This document shows positions 1 to 8,698 of a stretch of 64,000 nucleotides of DNA, piece by piece. Numbering within the stretch: position 1 is the first letter of the stretch; the number at the start of each line of letters is the position of its first letter. The position numbers and the translations under genes were made by a program. The notes beneath the pieces were generated by a model. The model did not search any database. It saw only the letters and a program-made list of their open reading frames with translations, and was not told the DNA's origin. Source of the DNA: Microbacterium marinum (GTDB taxonomy: Bacteria > Actinomycetota > Actinomycetes > Actinomycetales > Microbacteriaceae); NCBI RefSeq assembly GCF_014204835.1, contig NZ_JACHMD010000001.1:1178001-1242000 (forward strand), written 5' to 3'.

Positions 1-111
1 CGCCCGCGGCAGGGCGAGGGTCGCGCGTGCGGCGGCGACAGCGGCGGGGAAGCGATCGACGGGAGCTGCCGCGAGTCGGGCGAGCAGGTAGGGAGGGACG
101 ATCGCGTGCAT
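1..111 (-). CDS. M4-family metallopeptidase, N-terminal fragment
   Basis: The gene is cut by the left edge of the window; only the first 37 codons are visible, read leftwards from an ATG at 111. They begin MHAIVPPYLLARLA, which matches the short conserved PPYLL propeptide start of protealysin-type M4 neutral metalloproteases. The zinc-binding HExxH region would lie outside the window, so the family call rests on the propeptide motif alone. It lies 37 nt downstream of the ABC transporter operon on the same strand and might be read through from it. Confidence 0.6.
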   Translation of the reverse strand, partial: MHAIVPPYLLARLAAAPVDRFPAAVAAARATLALPRA

Positions 112-148
112 GGCCCCACGCTAGCCCCGACCGGCGACACCGGCGCGG

Positions 149-943
149 TCAGCGCCGCGGATCGATCACCGGGATCGAGGCCAGCAGGCGGCGGGTGTAG
201 GCGACCTGCGGCTGGAGCAGCACCTTCTCGGTCGGCCCCTCCTCGACGACCCTGCCGTCCTTCATCACGATCACGTCGTCGCACAGGCTCTGCACGACGC
301 CGATGTCGTGCGAGACCATGACGAGGGTCAGGCCGTCGCGCGCACGGAGCTCCCGGATCAGATCGAGGATCTGCGCCCGCACGGTCACATCCAGCGCGGA
401 CAGCGGTTCGTCGCCCACGAGAAGCCGCGGACGGTGGACGAGCGCCCGGGCGAGTGCGATGCGCTGTCGCTGGCCGCCCGAGAACTCGTGCGGATAGCGG
501 TCCGCGCTGTCGGAGGGGAGTCCCACGTCATCCAGCACCTGCCGGACCCGTGCGCGCCGGTCCACGTCCACGCCCAGTGCCCACAGCGGCTCGCCGACGA
601 TGCGGCCGACGCTCATCCGCGGGTCGAGCGACGCATAGGGATCCTGGAAGACGATGCCCGTCTCGCGCCGGAGCCAGTGCAACGACGTGGCGGATGCCGC
701 GGCATCCACATCCCGCCCGTCGAAACGGACCGTCCCCGATGTCGGTACGTCGAGTCCCAGCAGCAGCCGCACGAGGGTCGATTTGCCGGAGCCGGACTCT
801 CCGATCACCCCGAGGGCCGAACCGGCGCGCACGTCCACATCGGCGTCCTCCAGTGCCGTGGCGAAGGTCCGTCGCGCGAACAGCGCGGTCCGCGGCAGGG
901 GATGCCGGCGGGTGAGCCCACGTGCGGTGACGAGATCGGTCAT
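149..943 (-). CDS. Oligopeptide-type ABC transporter ATP-binding protein (DppF/OppF-like)
   Basis: This is a cytoplasmic ATPase subunit (264 residues) of a peptide/nickel-type importer, the last gene of a five-gene operon. It has a Walker A (GESGSGKST), an ABC signature (FSGGQRQRIALARAL) and a Walker B (LLVGDEPLSALD). The ATG at 943 overlaps the TGA of the preceding ATPase gene (ATGA), which argues for translational coupling and against a longer upstream start. Together with the neighbouring ATPase it would form the heterodimer that powers the two permeases. The substrate cannot be read from the sequence. Confidence 0.92.
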   Translation of the reverse strand: MTDLVTARGLTRRHPLPRTALFARRTFATALEDADVDVRAGSALGVIGESGSGKSTLVRLLLGLDVPTSGTVRFDGRDVDAAASATSLHWLRRETGIVFQDPYASLDPRMSVGRIVGEPLWALGVDVDRRARVRQVLDDVGLPSDSADRYPHEFSGGQRQRIALARALVHRPRLLVGDEPLSALDVTVRAQILDLIRELRARDGLTLVMVSHDIGVVQSLCDDVIVMKDGRVVEEGPTEKVLLQPQVAYTRRLLASIPVIDPRR

Positions 944-1731
944 CGGGTTCCCCCCGGTTTCCACAGCGTGGCGGTCGCGTCGCGGAGGAGGCCCTGGGTC
1001 ACGGGCGAGGTCGGAGACGTCAGGAGGGTCGCGAGCAGGCCTCGCTCGACGACCCGGCCGCCGTCGAGGACGACCGCATCGTCCGCGACCTGCGAGAGGA
1101 CCGCGAGGTCGTGCGTGATGAAGACGAGCGACATGCCGTCGTCGTCGACGAGCTGAGCCAGCAGGTCGAGGATCTCGGCCTGGATCGTCACGTCGAGGGC
1201 CGTCGTCGGCTCATCCGCGATCAAGAGGCGGGGGCGGCAGGCGAGAGCCATCGCGATCGCCACGCGCTGACGCTGCCCTCCGGAGAGCTGGTGCGGGTAG
1301 CGACGGACGAGGCGCTCCGGATCGGGCAGGCGCACGCGGCGCGCTTCTTCGATGGCCCGCGCCCACGCGTCGCGCCGCGAGACGCCTCGCTGGTGGATGC
1401 GGATCGACTCGGCGATCTGCCGACCGACGGTGCGGATCGGGTTGAGCGCGGTCTGCGGCTCCTGGAAGACCATCCCGATCTCGTCGCCGCGGATGCCGGC
1501 CAGCCGGCGCTCCGGCATCCCGAGGATCTCGCGTCCCTCCCACCGGACGCTGCCCGAGACCGTCGCGCCGTCGGGGAGGAGACCAAGCAGCGCGAGGGAG
1601 GTGAGGGACTTTCCCGACCCGGACTCGCCGATGAGCCCCATCCGCGCGCCGGGATCGACGACGAAGGACACGTCGTCGACGACCCGTCGACCCGCGATGT
1701 CGATGGTGAGGCCACGGACGTCCAGGCTCAT
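940..1731 (-). CDS. Oligopeptide-type ABC transporter ATP-binding protein (DppD/OppD-like)
   Basis: First of two ATPase subunits (263 residues) in the operon. It shows Walker A (GESGSGKSL), signature ([16 protein letters not shown]) and Walker B ([13 protein letters not shown]). The start [11 protein letters not shown] at 1731 overlaps the permease stop as ATGA; the much longer open frame upstream is only a shadow over the permease gene. DppD/OppD proteins usually carry a C-terminal cysteine-rich tail. Here the protein ends about 40 residues after the D-loop/switch region, so that extension is absent. Confidence 0.92.
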   Translation of the reverse strand: MSLDVRGLTIDIAGRRVVDDVSFVVDPGARMGLIGESGSGKSLTSLALLGLLPDGATVSGSVRWEGREILGMPERRLAGIRGDEIGMVFQEPQTALNPIRTVGRQIAESIRIHQRGVSRRDAWARAIEEARRVRLPDPERLVRRYPHQLSGGQRQRVAIAMALACRPRLLIADEPTTALDVTIQAEILDLLAQLVDDDGMSLVFITHDLAVLSQVADDAVVLDGGRVVERGLLATLLTSPTSPVTQGLLRDATATLWKPGGTR

Positions 1732-2615
1732 GCCGTCACCGCCGGGGTGTGCATGGTGGCGGCGCGGTGCGACCCTCCCCGCCGGGAGAGCGTCGGATCG
1801 GTGGCGTCCCGGAGACCGTCGCCCAAAAGATTGAAGCCCAGCACCGTGAGGGTGATGGCCAGACCCGGCCAGACGACCGATCCCGGGTGCACGGTGATGT
1901 ACTGCTGGAGCTCTGCCAGCAGCAGGCCCCACGAGGGCTCGGTGACCGTCGCCCCGAAGCCGAGGTACGACAGCCCCGCCTCGGCGAGGACGGCGACGGC
2001 CATTCCCCAGGAGAGCTGGACGATGAAGACGGGCGCGACGTTGGGAAGCAGATGGCGCCACAGGTTCTGCCACGGCGTCAGTCCGCTCGCGCGTCCGGCG
2101 AGCACGAAGTCGCTGTGCAGCACGCGCCGGAGCTCCGGACGGGTGACGCGTGCGATGTTCACGCCGAAGCCGATGCCGACCGAGACGACGACGACGAGCA
2201 GTGACCCGCCCCAGACGGCGGAGATCATCATCGCCAGCAGGAGCACGGGGAACGCGATGAGGATGTCGACGATCACGGCCACCGCCTCGCGCACGGCGCG
2301 GACGGCCAGAGCGCCGAGCGCGGCGAGGGCGAGACCGGTGATCGTCGCGATCGCCCCGGCGCCCGCCGCCACCCAGAGCGTCGTGCGCGACCCGGCCATC
2401 AGAAGGCTCAGGATGTCCCGACCCGAGCCGTCGGTCCCCAGCAGGTGATCGGCCCCCGGCCCGGCCCACCGGTTCGCGATGTCGACACGCAGCGGGTCGA
2501 ACGGGGTCCAGAACAGCGAGACGACCGCGATCGCGACGATCGCGAGGACCACGATCGCGCCGAAACGACCCGGCCACGACGCCCACAGGCGACCGGCCCA
2601 CCCCGAGCGGATCAT
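1728..2615 (-). CDS. ABC transporter permease (DppC/OppC-like)
   Basis: Inner-membrane permease of 295 residues with several hydrophobic segments. Its N-terminus has the typical HLLGTDGSGRDILS sequence that follows the first membrane span in DppC/OppC proteins, and an ARVTRPELRRVL-like coupling region lies in the middle. The ATG at 2615 overlaps the TGA of the preceding permease (ATGA). It pairs with that permease to form the channel for a substrate delivered by the lipoprotein encoded first in the operon. Confidence 0.92.
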   Translation of the reverse strand: MIRSGWAGRLWASWPGRFGAIVVLAIVAIAVVSLFWTPFDPLRVDIANRWAGPGADHLLGTDGSGRDILSLLMAGSRTTLWVAAGAGAIATITGLALAALGALAVRAVREAVAVIVDILIAFPVLLLAMMISAVWGGSLLVVVVSVGIGFGVNIARVTRPELRRVLHSDFVLAGRASGLTPWQNLWRHLLPNVAPVFIVQLSWGMAVAVLAEAGLSYLGFGATVTEPSWGLLLAELQQYITVHPGSVVWPGLAITLTVLGFNLLGDGLRDATDPTLSRRGGSHRAATMHTPAVTA

Positions 2616-3565
2616 CCGTCCCCCTCCCGCTGGCGGGGATCGATGACGCGGTGGAGCAGATCGACGAGGAAACCGACGATCAGCACGAACCCGGTCAGCA
2701 CGAGCAGCTCGCTCTGGACCTTCACGAGGTCGCGGTTGCCGGTGTCGGCCACGAGCATCCGCCCGATGCCGGGGAGGCTGAAGAGCTGTTCGATCACAAC
2801 GGCGCCGACGATGATGCCGGCGACCTGGAGTCCGATCACGGTGATGACCGACAGGCCGACCGAGGGGAGGCCGTGCCGTATCAGCGATTGCGTCTTCGTG
2901 AGGCCCTTCGCAGCGCCGGTGCGGACGAAGTCCTGGCCCAGGGCCTGCAGGGTGGCGGAGCGGACGAAGCGCAACAGGACCGCGCCCTCGACCACGCCGA
3001 TCGTCAGCGCAGGGAGGATGAGCGCCCGCAGCGCGGCCGCCGGATCGTCCCACCCCGCGCGCGGAAAGCCCTGCGCGGGCAGCCAGCCGAGCCAGACGGC
3101 GAACACGACCACGAGCATCATGCCCGCCCAGACGACCGGGACGGCGGCCAGCGCCTGGGCGCCGAACGAGACGATCGACCCGTCCACGCGGTGGCGGCGG
3201 ACGGCGGCGACGACACCGAACGGCACCGCGATCAGCAGGGCGATCGTCAGCGAGAGCAGCCCCAGCGGGATGGTGACCTGGGCCTTTTCGACGATCTCGT
3301 CGATCACCGGCGTGCCGGTGAGCTGCGAGGTGCCGAGGTCGCCGCGGAGGACGCCGAGGATCCAGGTGCCGTATTGCACCGGGAGCGACTGGTCGAGGCC
3401 GAGGCGTTCCCGGATGGCCGCCACCTGCGCCGCGGAGGAGTTCACCCCCGCGATCAGTTGGGCGACGTCGCCGGGCAGCACCCGCAGCGTCGTGAAGATC
3501 AGCGCACTGGCGACGAACAGGCCCAGCAGGAGCAGGGCCAGTCGGGTCAGCGCGTAGCGGATCAC
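2612..3565 (-). CDS. ABC transporter permease (DppB/OppB-like)
   Basis: Inner-membrane permease of 317 residues. The N-terminus (MIRYALTRLALLLLGLFV ... TLRVLPGD) is typical of DppB/OppB, and multiple hydrophobic spans follow. It starts with GTG at 3565, overlapping the TGA of the binding-protein gene (GTGA). All five genes of this operon are joined by such 4-nt overlaps, so a single polycistronic message with coupled translation is likely. Confidence 0.92.
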   Translation of the reverse strand: MIRYALTRLALLLLGLFVASALIFTTLRVLPGDVAQLIAGVNSSAAQVAAIRERLGLDQSLPVQYGTWILGVLRGDLGTSQLTGTPVIDEIVEKAQVTIPLGLLSLTIALLIAVPFGVVAAVRRHRVDGSIVSFGAQALAAVPVVWAGMMLVVVFAVWLGWLPAQGFPRAGWDDPAAALRALILPALTIGVVEGAVLLRFVRSATLQALGQDFVRTGAAKGLTKTQSLIRHGLPSVGLSVITVIGLQVAGIIVGAVVIEQLFSLPGIGRMLVADTGNRDLVKVQSELLVLTGFVLIVGFLVDLLHRVIDPRQREGDG

Positions 3566-5070
3566 CCCTCGCTCTTGGCCAGCTCGGCGAGGTTGAGGCG
3601 CTCGTTGACGTTCGTCGACGGCATCCCCGTCACCGCCGTCGAGACGGCCAGCACGGACGCGCCGTTGTAGAGCCAGTCGGCGGCGTGGTCCTCGGACACG
3701 AGGCGGGCGGCCTCGGTGAGCAGCGCCGCAGCCTCGGCCTCATCGGTCGAGGCGACCGCCTGCGCGTACAGGTCCTGGACCTCGGGGTTGTCGTAGGTGA
3801 AGTAGTACGCGGGGTTCGCCCAATTCTCGAAGTCGCGCGCCTCGGTGTGCAGGACGAAGCTCAGCTCGTAGTCCTGGTTGATGTACACGTCATTGAGCCA
3901 CGCCGGGAACTCCACCGGGTTCACGGTGAGGGTGATTCCCACGTCGCGGAGATTCGACACCAGGATCTGCGAGACCGTCGTGCCGTAGGCCGACGGGATC
4001 GTCAGGGTCAGGTCGAGATCCTCGGCGTCGGCCTCGGCGAGCAACGCACGTGCGGCTTCGGGATCGAACGGCGCGACGTCGGCGAGGTCCTCGAACCCGG
4101 GGTCGAGCGAGGGGATCGGGCCGTACTGCGTCTTCCCCGCGCCGAGGGCGTCGACGATCGACTGCTTGTCGATCGCCTGACGGATCGCCTGACGCACCTT
4201 CACGTCGGCGAGGGGGCCGTCGGTCGTGTTGAAGGCGAGCGTCCCCTTGTCGGTGGAGTCGCCGAGGACCAGTGCGAAGTCGCCGTTCGCCTCGACCTGC
4301 TCCTTGAGGTTCGCGTCGAAGCCGGTCAACACGTCGAAGTCTCCTGCCAGAGCGCCGCTGAGAGCTGCCTGGTTCTCGCCGACGTACGAGAAGACGACCT
4401 CCGCGACTCCGGCGGGCGCACCCCAGTACTGCTCGTTGCGCTCGAAGGTGATGCTGTCGCCCTGCTTCCAATCGCTGAGCACGAACGGGCCGGTGCCGTT
4501 GGTCGCGGTCTGGCGGTCGATCTCGTCATCCTGCTTGAGGATGAGGCCCGCGCGGCCGGTGAGGCTCCACAGCAGCGTCGAATCGGGCTCGCTCAGCGTG
4601 AGGGTGACCGTCTGGCCGTCGGCGGCGATGTCGGCCACCTTCGCGAGGCGCGCGGAGTCCCGGTACGCCTCGTTGTCGCGCACCTGGGTCAGCGACCACA
4701 CGACGTCGTCGGGGGTCAGCTCCTGGCCGTCGTGGAAGGTGACGCCTTCGCGGACGGTGAAGGAGTAGGTGAGACCGTCGGGCGAGACCTCGTAGTCGCT
4801 CGCGAGGGCGGGGACGATCTCCTGATCGGCCGTCCGCGACACAAGACCCTGGTAGACGTTGTCGATCAGGATCTGATCGAGCGCGGCGCCCGCGGTCTCG
4901 CGGATGTCGAGGTTGCCCGGCTCGAGGACGAGGCGGATGGCGACGGATGCCGCGGGGTCGGGCTCGCCGGCTGATTCGGAGGGGCCGGGGCTCGAGGCGG
5001 TGCAGGCGGAGAGGGCCAGTGCGCCGGCGGCGAGGAGTGCCGTGGCGGCCAAAGCGGTGCGGCGGAACAT
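3562..5070 (-). CDS. Extracellular solute-binding lipoprotein, family 5 (DppA/OppA-like)
   Basis: First gene of the peptide-type ABC importer operon (502 residues). The signal peptide ends in a lipobox (ALALSAC), so the mature protein should be lipid-anchored outside the membrane. Typical family-5 segments follow, such as the DGLTYSFTVREGVTFHDG region. The ATG at 5070 has a GAAAGG ribosome-binding site at 5081-5086, and this excludes the six extra upstream codons. These proteins bind oligopeptides, nickel or sugars; no residue here settles which. Confidence 0.92.
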   Translation of the reverse strand: MFRRTALAATALLAAGALALSACTASSPGPSESAGEPDPAASVAIRLVLEPGNLDIRETAGAALDQILIDNVYQGLVSRTADQEIVPALASDYEVSPDGLTYSFTVREGVTFHDGQELTPDDVVWSLTQVRDNEAYRDSARLAKVADIAADGQTVTLTLSEPDSTLLWSLTGRAGLILKQDDEIDRQTATNGTGPFVLSDWKQGDSITFERNEQYWGAPAGVAEVVFSYVGENQAALSGALAGDFDVLTGFDANLKEQVEANGDFALVLGDSTDKGTLAFNTTDGPLADVKVRQAIRQAIDKQSIVDALGAGKTQYGPIPSLDPGFEDLADVAPFDPEAARALLAEADAEDLDLTLTIPSAYGTTVSQILVSNLRDVGITLTVNPVEFPAWLNDVYINQDYELSFVLHTEARDFENWANPAYYFTYDNPEVQDLYAQAVASTDEAEAAALLTEAARLVSEDHAADWLYNGASVLAVSTAVTGMPSTNVNERLNLAELAKSEG

Positions 5071-5140
5071 GTGGGGGGATCCTTTCACGAGGACGTGGGG
5101 CGTCGTTGCTGCCGGCGCCCCATGCTCGGGTGCGGGTTAC

Positions 5141-5146
5141 AGCCTA
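5141..5146 (-). promoter_or_regulatory. -10 box of the ABC importer operon
   Basis: TAGGCT on the minus strand, about 70 nt before the binding-protein ATG. It is the same hexamer type seen in front of many genes in this window, so the operon would carry an untranslated leader of roughly 60 nt. No clear -35 element is visible. Confidence 0.5.
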
Positions 5147-5168
5147 GAGTCCCGCGCCGATGCTTCGG

Positions 5169-6131
5169 TCACGCGCCGTCACGGACGTCCCGGGCGACGT
5201 CGGCGATGAGTCGTGCGAGGTCGGCGGGAAGCTCCTCGTGGATGTTGTGGCCGGCGCCGATCTCGAAGACCCGCGCACCGGGGACGCGGGCCGCGAACTC
5301 GTCCCGGTCTGCCTCCGTGAGGAAGCCCCGCGTGCCGCGGATGAGGGTCACCGGCGCCGTCACCCGGGCGAGATCGTCCCAGCCGGCTGCGGACAGGACT
5401 GCGGCGCCTTCGCGCTGCCCGGCGTCGAGCGCTGCGGCCGCGGCGGGGTCGCCGGCGAGGGCATTCGCGAGGTGCGCGAAATGGTGCTTCCACTCGACCC
5501 GGCCGTCGGCACGGACGCGGGAGTTGAGGAAGACGCCGCGCTCCGCGGACTCGCGGGAGCCTCCCAGCCCGAACGACAGTGCGCGCTCGAGCAGCTCCTC
5601 GCGCGACGCCCAGTCTTTGGGACCGGCGAAGAACGCGCGGATCTGCGCCGCTCCGCCGTTCGGGTCGATGCCGGGGGAGATGTCCACCACGACGAGCGCC
5701 GCGACGAGCTCCGGATGCGTCGCGGCCAGGGCGGCGGCGCTGAGTCCTCCGAGCGAGTGGCCGACGAGCACCTGCGGAGCCGTCGTCCACGCGGCGATCG
5801 CCGGTGCGACGTCGGCGGCGATCGTGGCGCCGGAATAGGCGGCATCCGCCCGCCAGGAGGAGTCGCCGTGACCGGGCAGGTCGAGCACGAGCGCCGGCAG
5901 GCCGAGGTCGATCACCGTCGTGTCCCACGTGTGCGCGTTCAGGCCGGCGCCGTGGAGGAAGGTCACGACCGGCGCGGCGAAGACGTCCGCGCCCGGCGCT
6001 CCGTACTGCAGCGCGCTGAGCGTCCGCCCGTCCGGGAGGGCGAACGAGAGCCGGCGCACCGCCGGCGGGACGACCCCCGCGGCGTCCGCCTGGGCGGGAA
6101 GGAACGAGAACTCATCGGTCGCGTCGGTCAC
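5169..6131 (-). CDS. Alpha/beta-fold hydrolase
   Basis: A 320-residue hydrolase with an oxyanion-hole segment (FLHGAGLNAHTWD, residues 58-70), a nucleophile elbow GHSLGG with Ser126, and a C-terminal GAGHNIHEEL that supplies the catalytic His. Substrate unknown; esterase or lactonase-type activities are typical of the family. The GTG start at 6131 is preceded by CACAAT ending exactly 6 nt upstream (6138-6143), so the message is probably leaderless. It is divergent from the AhpD-like gene, with only 56 bp between the start codons. Confidence 0.85.
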   Translation of the reverse strand: MTDATDEFSFLPAQADAAGVVPPAVRRLSFALPDGRTLSALQYGAPGADVFAAPVVTFLHGAGLNAHTWDTTVIDLGLPALVLDLPGHGDSSWRADAAYSGATIAADVAPAIAAWTTAPQVLVGHSLGGLSAAALAATHPELVAALVVVDISPGIDPNGGAAQIRAFFAGPKDWASREELLERALSFGLGGSRESAERGVFLNSRVRADGRVEWKHHFAHLANALAGDPAAAAALDAGQREGAAVLSAAGWDDLARVTAPVTLIRGTRGFLTEADRDEFAARVPGARVFEIGAGHNIHEELPADLARLIADVARDVRDGA

Positions 6132-6187
6132 CGGCCCATTGTGACGGATGCCGCGTCCCGCCGGACGCGCGTCGGTAGTGTGGCGTC

Positions 6188-6661
6188 ATGACGGATGAAC
6201 ACCGCGTCCACCTCTCCCGCGCGGCGCGTCCGGCCTACGACGCCCTCGACGCGTTCGCGACGACGGTCGGCGCGCTCGCCGCCGACGCGGGGATCGACGA
6301 CCGGATGAAGGAGATCGCCCTCATCCACGCCTCGCAGCTCAACGGCTGCGCCTACTGCGTGCGGGTGCACACCGACCGTGGTGTGCGCGCCGGTCTCACT
6401 GTCGACGACGTGGGGCAGATCGCGGTGTGGCGTGATTCCGGCATCTTCACGGAGCGGGAGCGGGCGGCCCTCGAACTTGCCGAGCACTACGTGTTCATCC
6501 ACGACGACGGCATCCCCGACGAGGTCTACGACCGGGTGGGCGGCATCCTCAGCGAGCAGGAGTACGTCGCGCTGAGCTGGCTGCTGGTGTCGATCAACGC
6601 GTTCAACCGGATCACGATCGCCGGGAAGTACCCCGTCCCGCCGCGGCGGGATCGGGCGTGA
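6188..6661 (+). CDS. Carboxymuconolactone decarboxylase/AhpD-family protein
   Basis: A 157-residue alkylhydroperoxidase-like protein. The active-site motif NGCAYCVRVH (Cys54, Cys57, His61) is the CxxCxxxH signature of the AhpD-like core, which uses the cysteine pair for peroxide or thiol chemistry. TAGTGT (6176-6181) ends 6 nt before the ATG, indicating a leaderless transcript. The next gene starts inside its stop codon (GTGA), so the two are co-transcribed. Confidence 0.88.
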   Translation: MTDEHRVHLSRAARPAYDALDAFATTVGALAADAGIDDRMKEIALIHASQLNGCAYCVRVHTDRGVRAGLTVDDVGQIAVWRDSGIFTERERAALELAEHYVFIHDDGIPDEVYDRVGGILSEQEYVALSWLLVSINAFNRITIAGKYPVPPRRDRA

Positions 6662-7371
6662 GTGCGCTCGAGGTCCCTGGCGCGCTGAACTTCCGTGACG
6701 TCGGCGGACTCCCGGCTGGGCAGGGGAGCACCCGGCACGGCGTCCTGTACCGCTCGGGGAATCTGGCTCATCTGACGGATGCCGGTCGCGCGGAGCTGCG
6801 CGCACGCGGCATCCGACGCATCGTCGATCTGCGCGACGACGACGAGATCCGCTGGGAGCCCTCGCAGCTGACGGGATCCGACGTCGAGACGGTGCGCGTG
6901 CCGATGTTCGCGGGATCGGCGGCGTCGTTCTTCGACGACGACCTCTCGCTCGACGACCTGTATCGCGCGCTGATCGACGGCTCCGCCGCGCGCCTGGTCG
7001 AGGTCGCCCGCGCCGTCGCGGAGACGCAGCCGGTCCTCGTGCACTGCACGGTCGGCAAAGACCGCACCGGCGTGAGTGTTGCCCTGCTGCTGGCCGCCGC
7101 TGGCGTCCGCGAGGATGCGATCATCGCGGACTACGCCCGCACCGAGGGTGAGCTCCCCGCCGAGAGGAACCGGCGCGTGCTGGCGTTCCTCCGCAGGACC
7201 TACCCGCGTGCGCGTCACCTCGAAGACCTCGCGACGCGCTCGCCCGCCGCCGCCATGGTGCGGGTGTTCGACGACCTGCGGGTCCGCTACGGCGGCCCGG
7301 TCGACTACCTGCGAGCCCATGGGCTCACCGACGATGACGTCACCGCGCTGCGGCGCGCACTCGTGGGCTGA
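6658..7371 (+). CDS. Tyrosine-protein phosphatase, atypical dual-specificity/lipid phosphatase type
   Basis: A 237-residue phosphatase with the P-loop signature HCTVGKDRTG (Cys130 nucleophile, Arg136). It also has the N-terminal NFRDVGG motif that is typical of the bacterial PtpB/Y_phosphatase3 family. GTG start at 6658, overlapping the stop of the AhpD-like gene. Substrates in this family are phosphotyrosine proteins or phosphoinositides; none is indicated here. Confidence 0.88.
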   Translation: MSALEVPGALNFRDVGGLPAGQGSTRHGVLYRSGNLAHLTDAGRAELRARGIRRIVDLRDDDEIRWEPSQLTGSDVETVRVPMFAGSAASFFDDDLSLDDLYRALIDGSAARLVEVARAVAETQPVLVHCTVGKDRTGVSVALLLAAAGVREDAIIADYARTEGELPAERNRRVLAFLRRTYPRARHLEDLATRSPAAAMVRVFDDLRVRYGGPVDYLRAHGLTDDDVTALRRALVG

Positions 7372-7376
7372 GCGGC

Positions 7377-7823
7377 TCAGGAGCGCGGCACGTAGCGCCC
7401 GTCGGCCAGTCCCGCCTCGATCTCGAAGCGGTTGGTGAGCGGATTCCGGCCGGCGAGCAGGTACAGCACGGGCATCAGGAAGCCGTACCGACGCCACTGC
7501 TGCTTGTGGACGGCCTCGTGCCGGAGCAGCCGATCGTCGATCCGACCGTCCCCGGTGAGGAAGCAGCCGCCGACGCATACGCCGCCTCGTCCGAACGTCG
7601 CCGCCGGCATGCCACGGAACACCAGGAGGCCGCCGCGGCGCTCCACCCGCCCCGTCGACCACACCATGCCCCAGACCCACCCGAACGCGGTGCCCGCCGC
7701 GTACCCGAGCAGGCTCACGGGCGAGTCGAGCAGGAACGGCGGGATCCAGCGGTCGAATCGGCGTCCGCGGGCGAGGGCCTGCTCGGCGCGCTCCTCCCAC
7801 CCCCGTGGCGGGGCTGCGCTCAT
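7377..7823 (-). CDS. Small predicted zincin-like membrane-associated protein
   Basis: A 148-residue protein I cannot name. A hydrophobic N-terminal half (residues about 35-56) is followed by a LLRHEAVHKQQWRRYG segment whose HEAVH (His102-Glu103...His106) fits the HExxH zinc-protease signature. A second short hydrophobic stretch (FLMPVLYLLAG) follows it. The start at 7823 overlaps the stop of the arginase-family gene by 4 nt, so the two are co-transcribed. Whether it is an active protease is inference from the motif only. Confidence 0.7.
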   Translation of the reverse strand: MSAAPPRGWEERAEQALARGRRFDRWIPPFLLDSPVSLLGYAAGTAFGWVWGMVWSTGRVERRGGLLVFRGMPAATFGRGGVCVGGCFLTGDGRIDDRLLRHEAVHKQQWRRYGFLMPVLYLLAGRNPLTNRFEIEAGLADGRYVPRS

Positions 7824-8635
7824 GCGAGGGCTCCGACGATGCGGAGGATCGTTCCGAGGTCCTCGACGGCGTCGTCGGACGACGCGGGGGCGAATCCGGC
7901 GATCGACGCTCCCACGAGGGGGACGCGCTCGCGGAGGCGGTGGACCGCGGCGGTGAGGGCACCGGGATCGAGCCCGAACGGGACCGGCTCCAGCACGCCG
8001 GAGATCGCCGACGGATCGAGGACGTCGAGGTCGACGTGGACGAAGACCGCCTCCGCACCCGTCGCGGCGATCGCCTCGGCCAGAGCGGCGGGGTCGGCTG
8101 TGACGGTGTCGGCCGAGAGGGTGCGGACTCCGCTCGTGGCGAGATGGTCGGCCTCCGCGTCGTCCAATGAGCGCGCTCCGACCACCATGATCCGCTCCGC
8201 CGGCACGAGCGTGCGGTCGACGAACGGACCGGGCGTGGATACGGCCCGCAGCGCCATACCCGCGAGCGCGCCCGAGGGGGAGGAGTCGACGGTGTGCAGG
8301 TCGCCGTGGGCGTCGAACCAGACGACGGCGAGAGACGGATGCCGCGACGCGGCGTGCGCGATCGCGGGCACCGCCACGGCGCAGTCGCCGCCGATGACGA
8401 GGGGTCGCTCGTCACGCTCCGCGAGTGCGGCGGCGATCGCATCGCGCACCCGGCCGAGCGTGCTGAAGCGCCGAATGCCAGAGCCGAGGGATTCCCCGGC
8501 CTCGGCCGGGACGTCGATGCGGGTCACGGCGGACCGCGGCAGATCGCCGGCGAGCGCTTCGGCGCCGTCGATGAGGCGCATCGCGCGTGAGGAGGGAGAG
8601 CCCTGCCACTGCGGCGCCACCAGGAAACGGGTCAT
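7820..8635 (-). CDS. Arginase/agmatinase-family ureohydrolase
   Basis: A 271-residue member of the ureohydrolase superfamily, which hydrolyses guanidino compounds on a binuclear manganese centre. Three metal motifs are visible: GGDC at 82-85, DAHGD at 108-112 and DLDVLD around 202-207. The first motif has Cys where arginases and agmatinases have the metal-ligand His (GGDH), so the substrate may differ from arginine or agmatine. ATG at 8635 with a GGAGG ribosome-binding site 5 nt upstream. Confidence 0.85.
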   Translation of the reverse strand: MTRFLVAPQWQGSPSSRAMRLIDGAEALAGDLPRSAVTRIDVPAEAGESLGSGIRRFSTLGRVRDAIAAALAERDERPLVIGGDCAVAVPAIAHAASRHPSLAVVWFDAHGDLHTVDSSPSGALAGMALRAVSTPGPFVDRTLVPAERIMVVGARSLDDAEADHLATSGVRTLSADTVTADPAALAEAIAATGAEAVFVHVDLDVLDPSAISGVLEPVPFGLDPGALTAAVHRLRERVPLVGASIAGFAPASSDDAVEDLGTILRIVGALA

Positions 8636-8652
8636 GGGGTCCTCCGGGGATG

Positions 8653-8688
8653 CGCGCGGCGCCGGACCTCGGGGTCCGGCGCCGCGCG
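8653..8688 (-). terminator. Hairpin terminator after pspA
   Basis: A 16-bp perfect GC stem (8653-8668 with 8673-8688) around a TCGG tetraloop, 10 nt past the pspA stop and before the arginase-family start. There is no long U tract, as is usual in actinobacteria. Confidence 0.7.
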
Positions 8689-8698
8689 GCGGTACCGC

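Noticed and set aside
308..1156. Long plus-strand frame over the ABC transporter ATPases
   Set aside because: It is the antisense shadow of two proteins with clear Walker and signature motifs; its own translation has no recognisable domain.
3685..4974. 429-residue plus-strand frame opposite the binding-protein gene
   Set aside because: Repetitive charged translation, no ribosome-binding site, and fully antisense to a solute-binding protein with signal peptide and lipobox.
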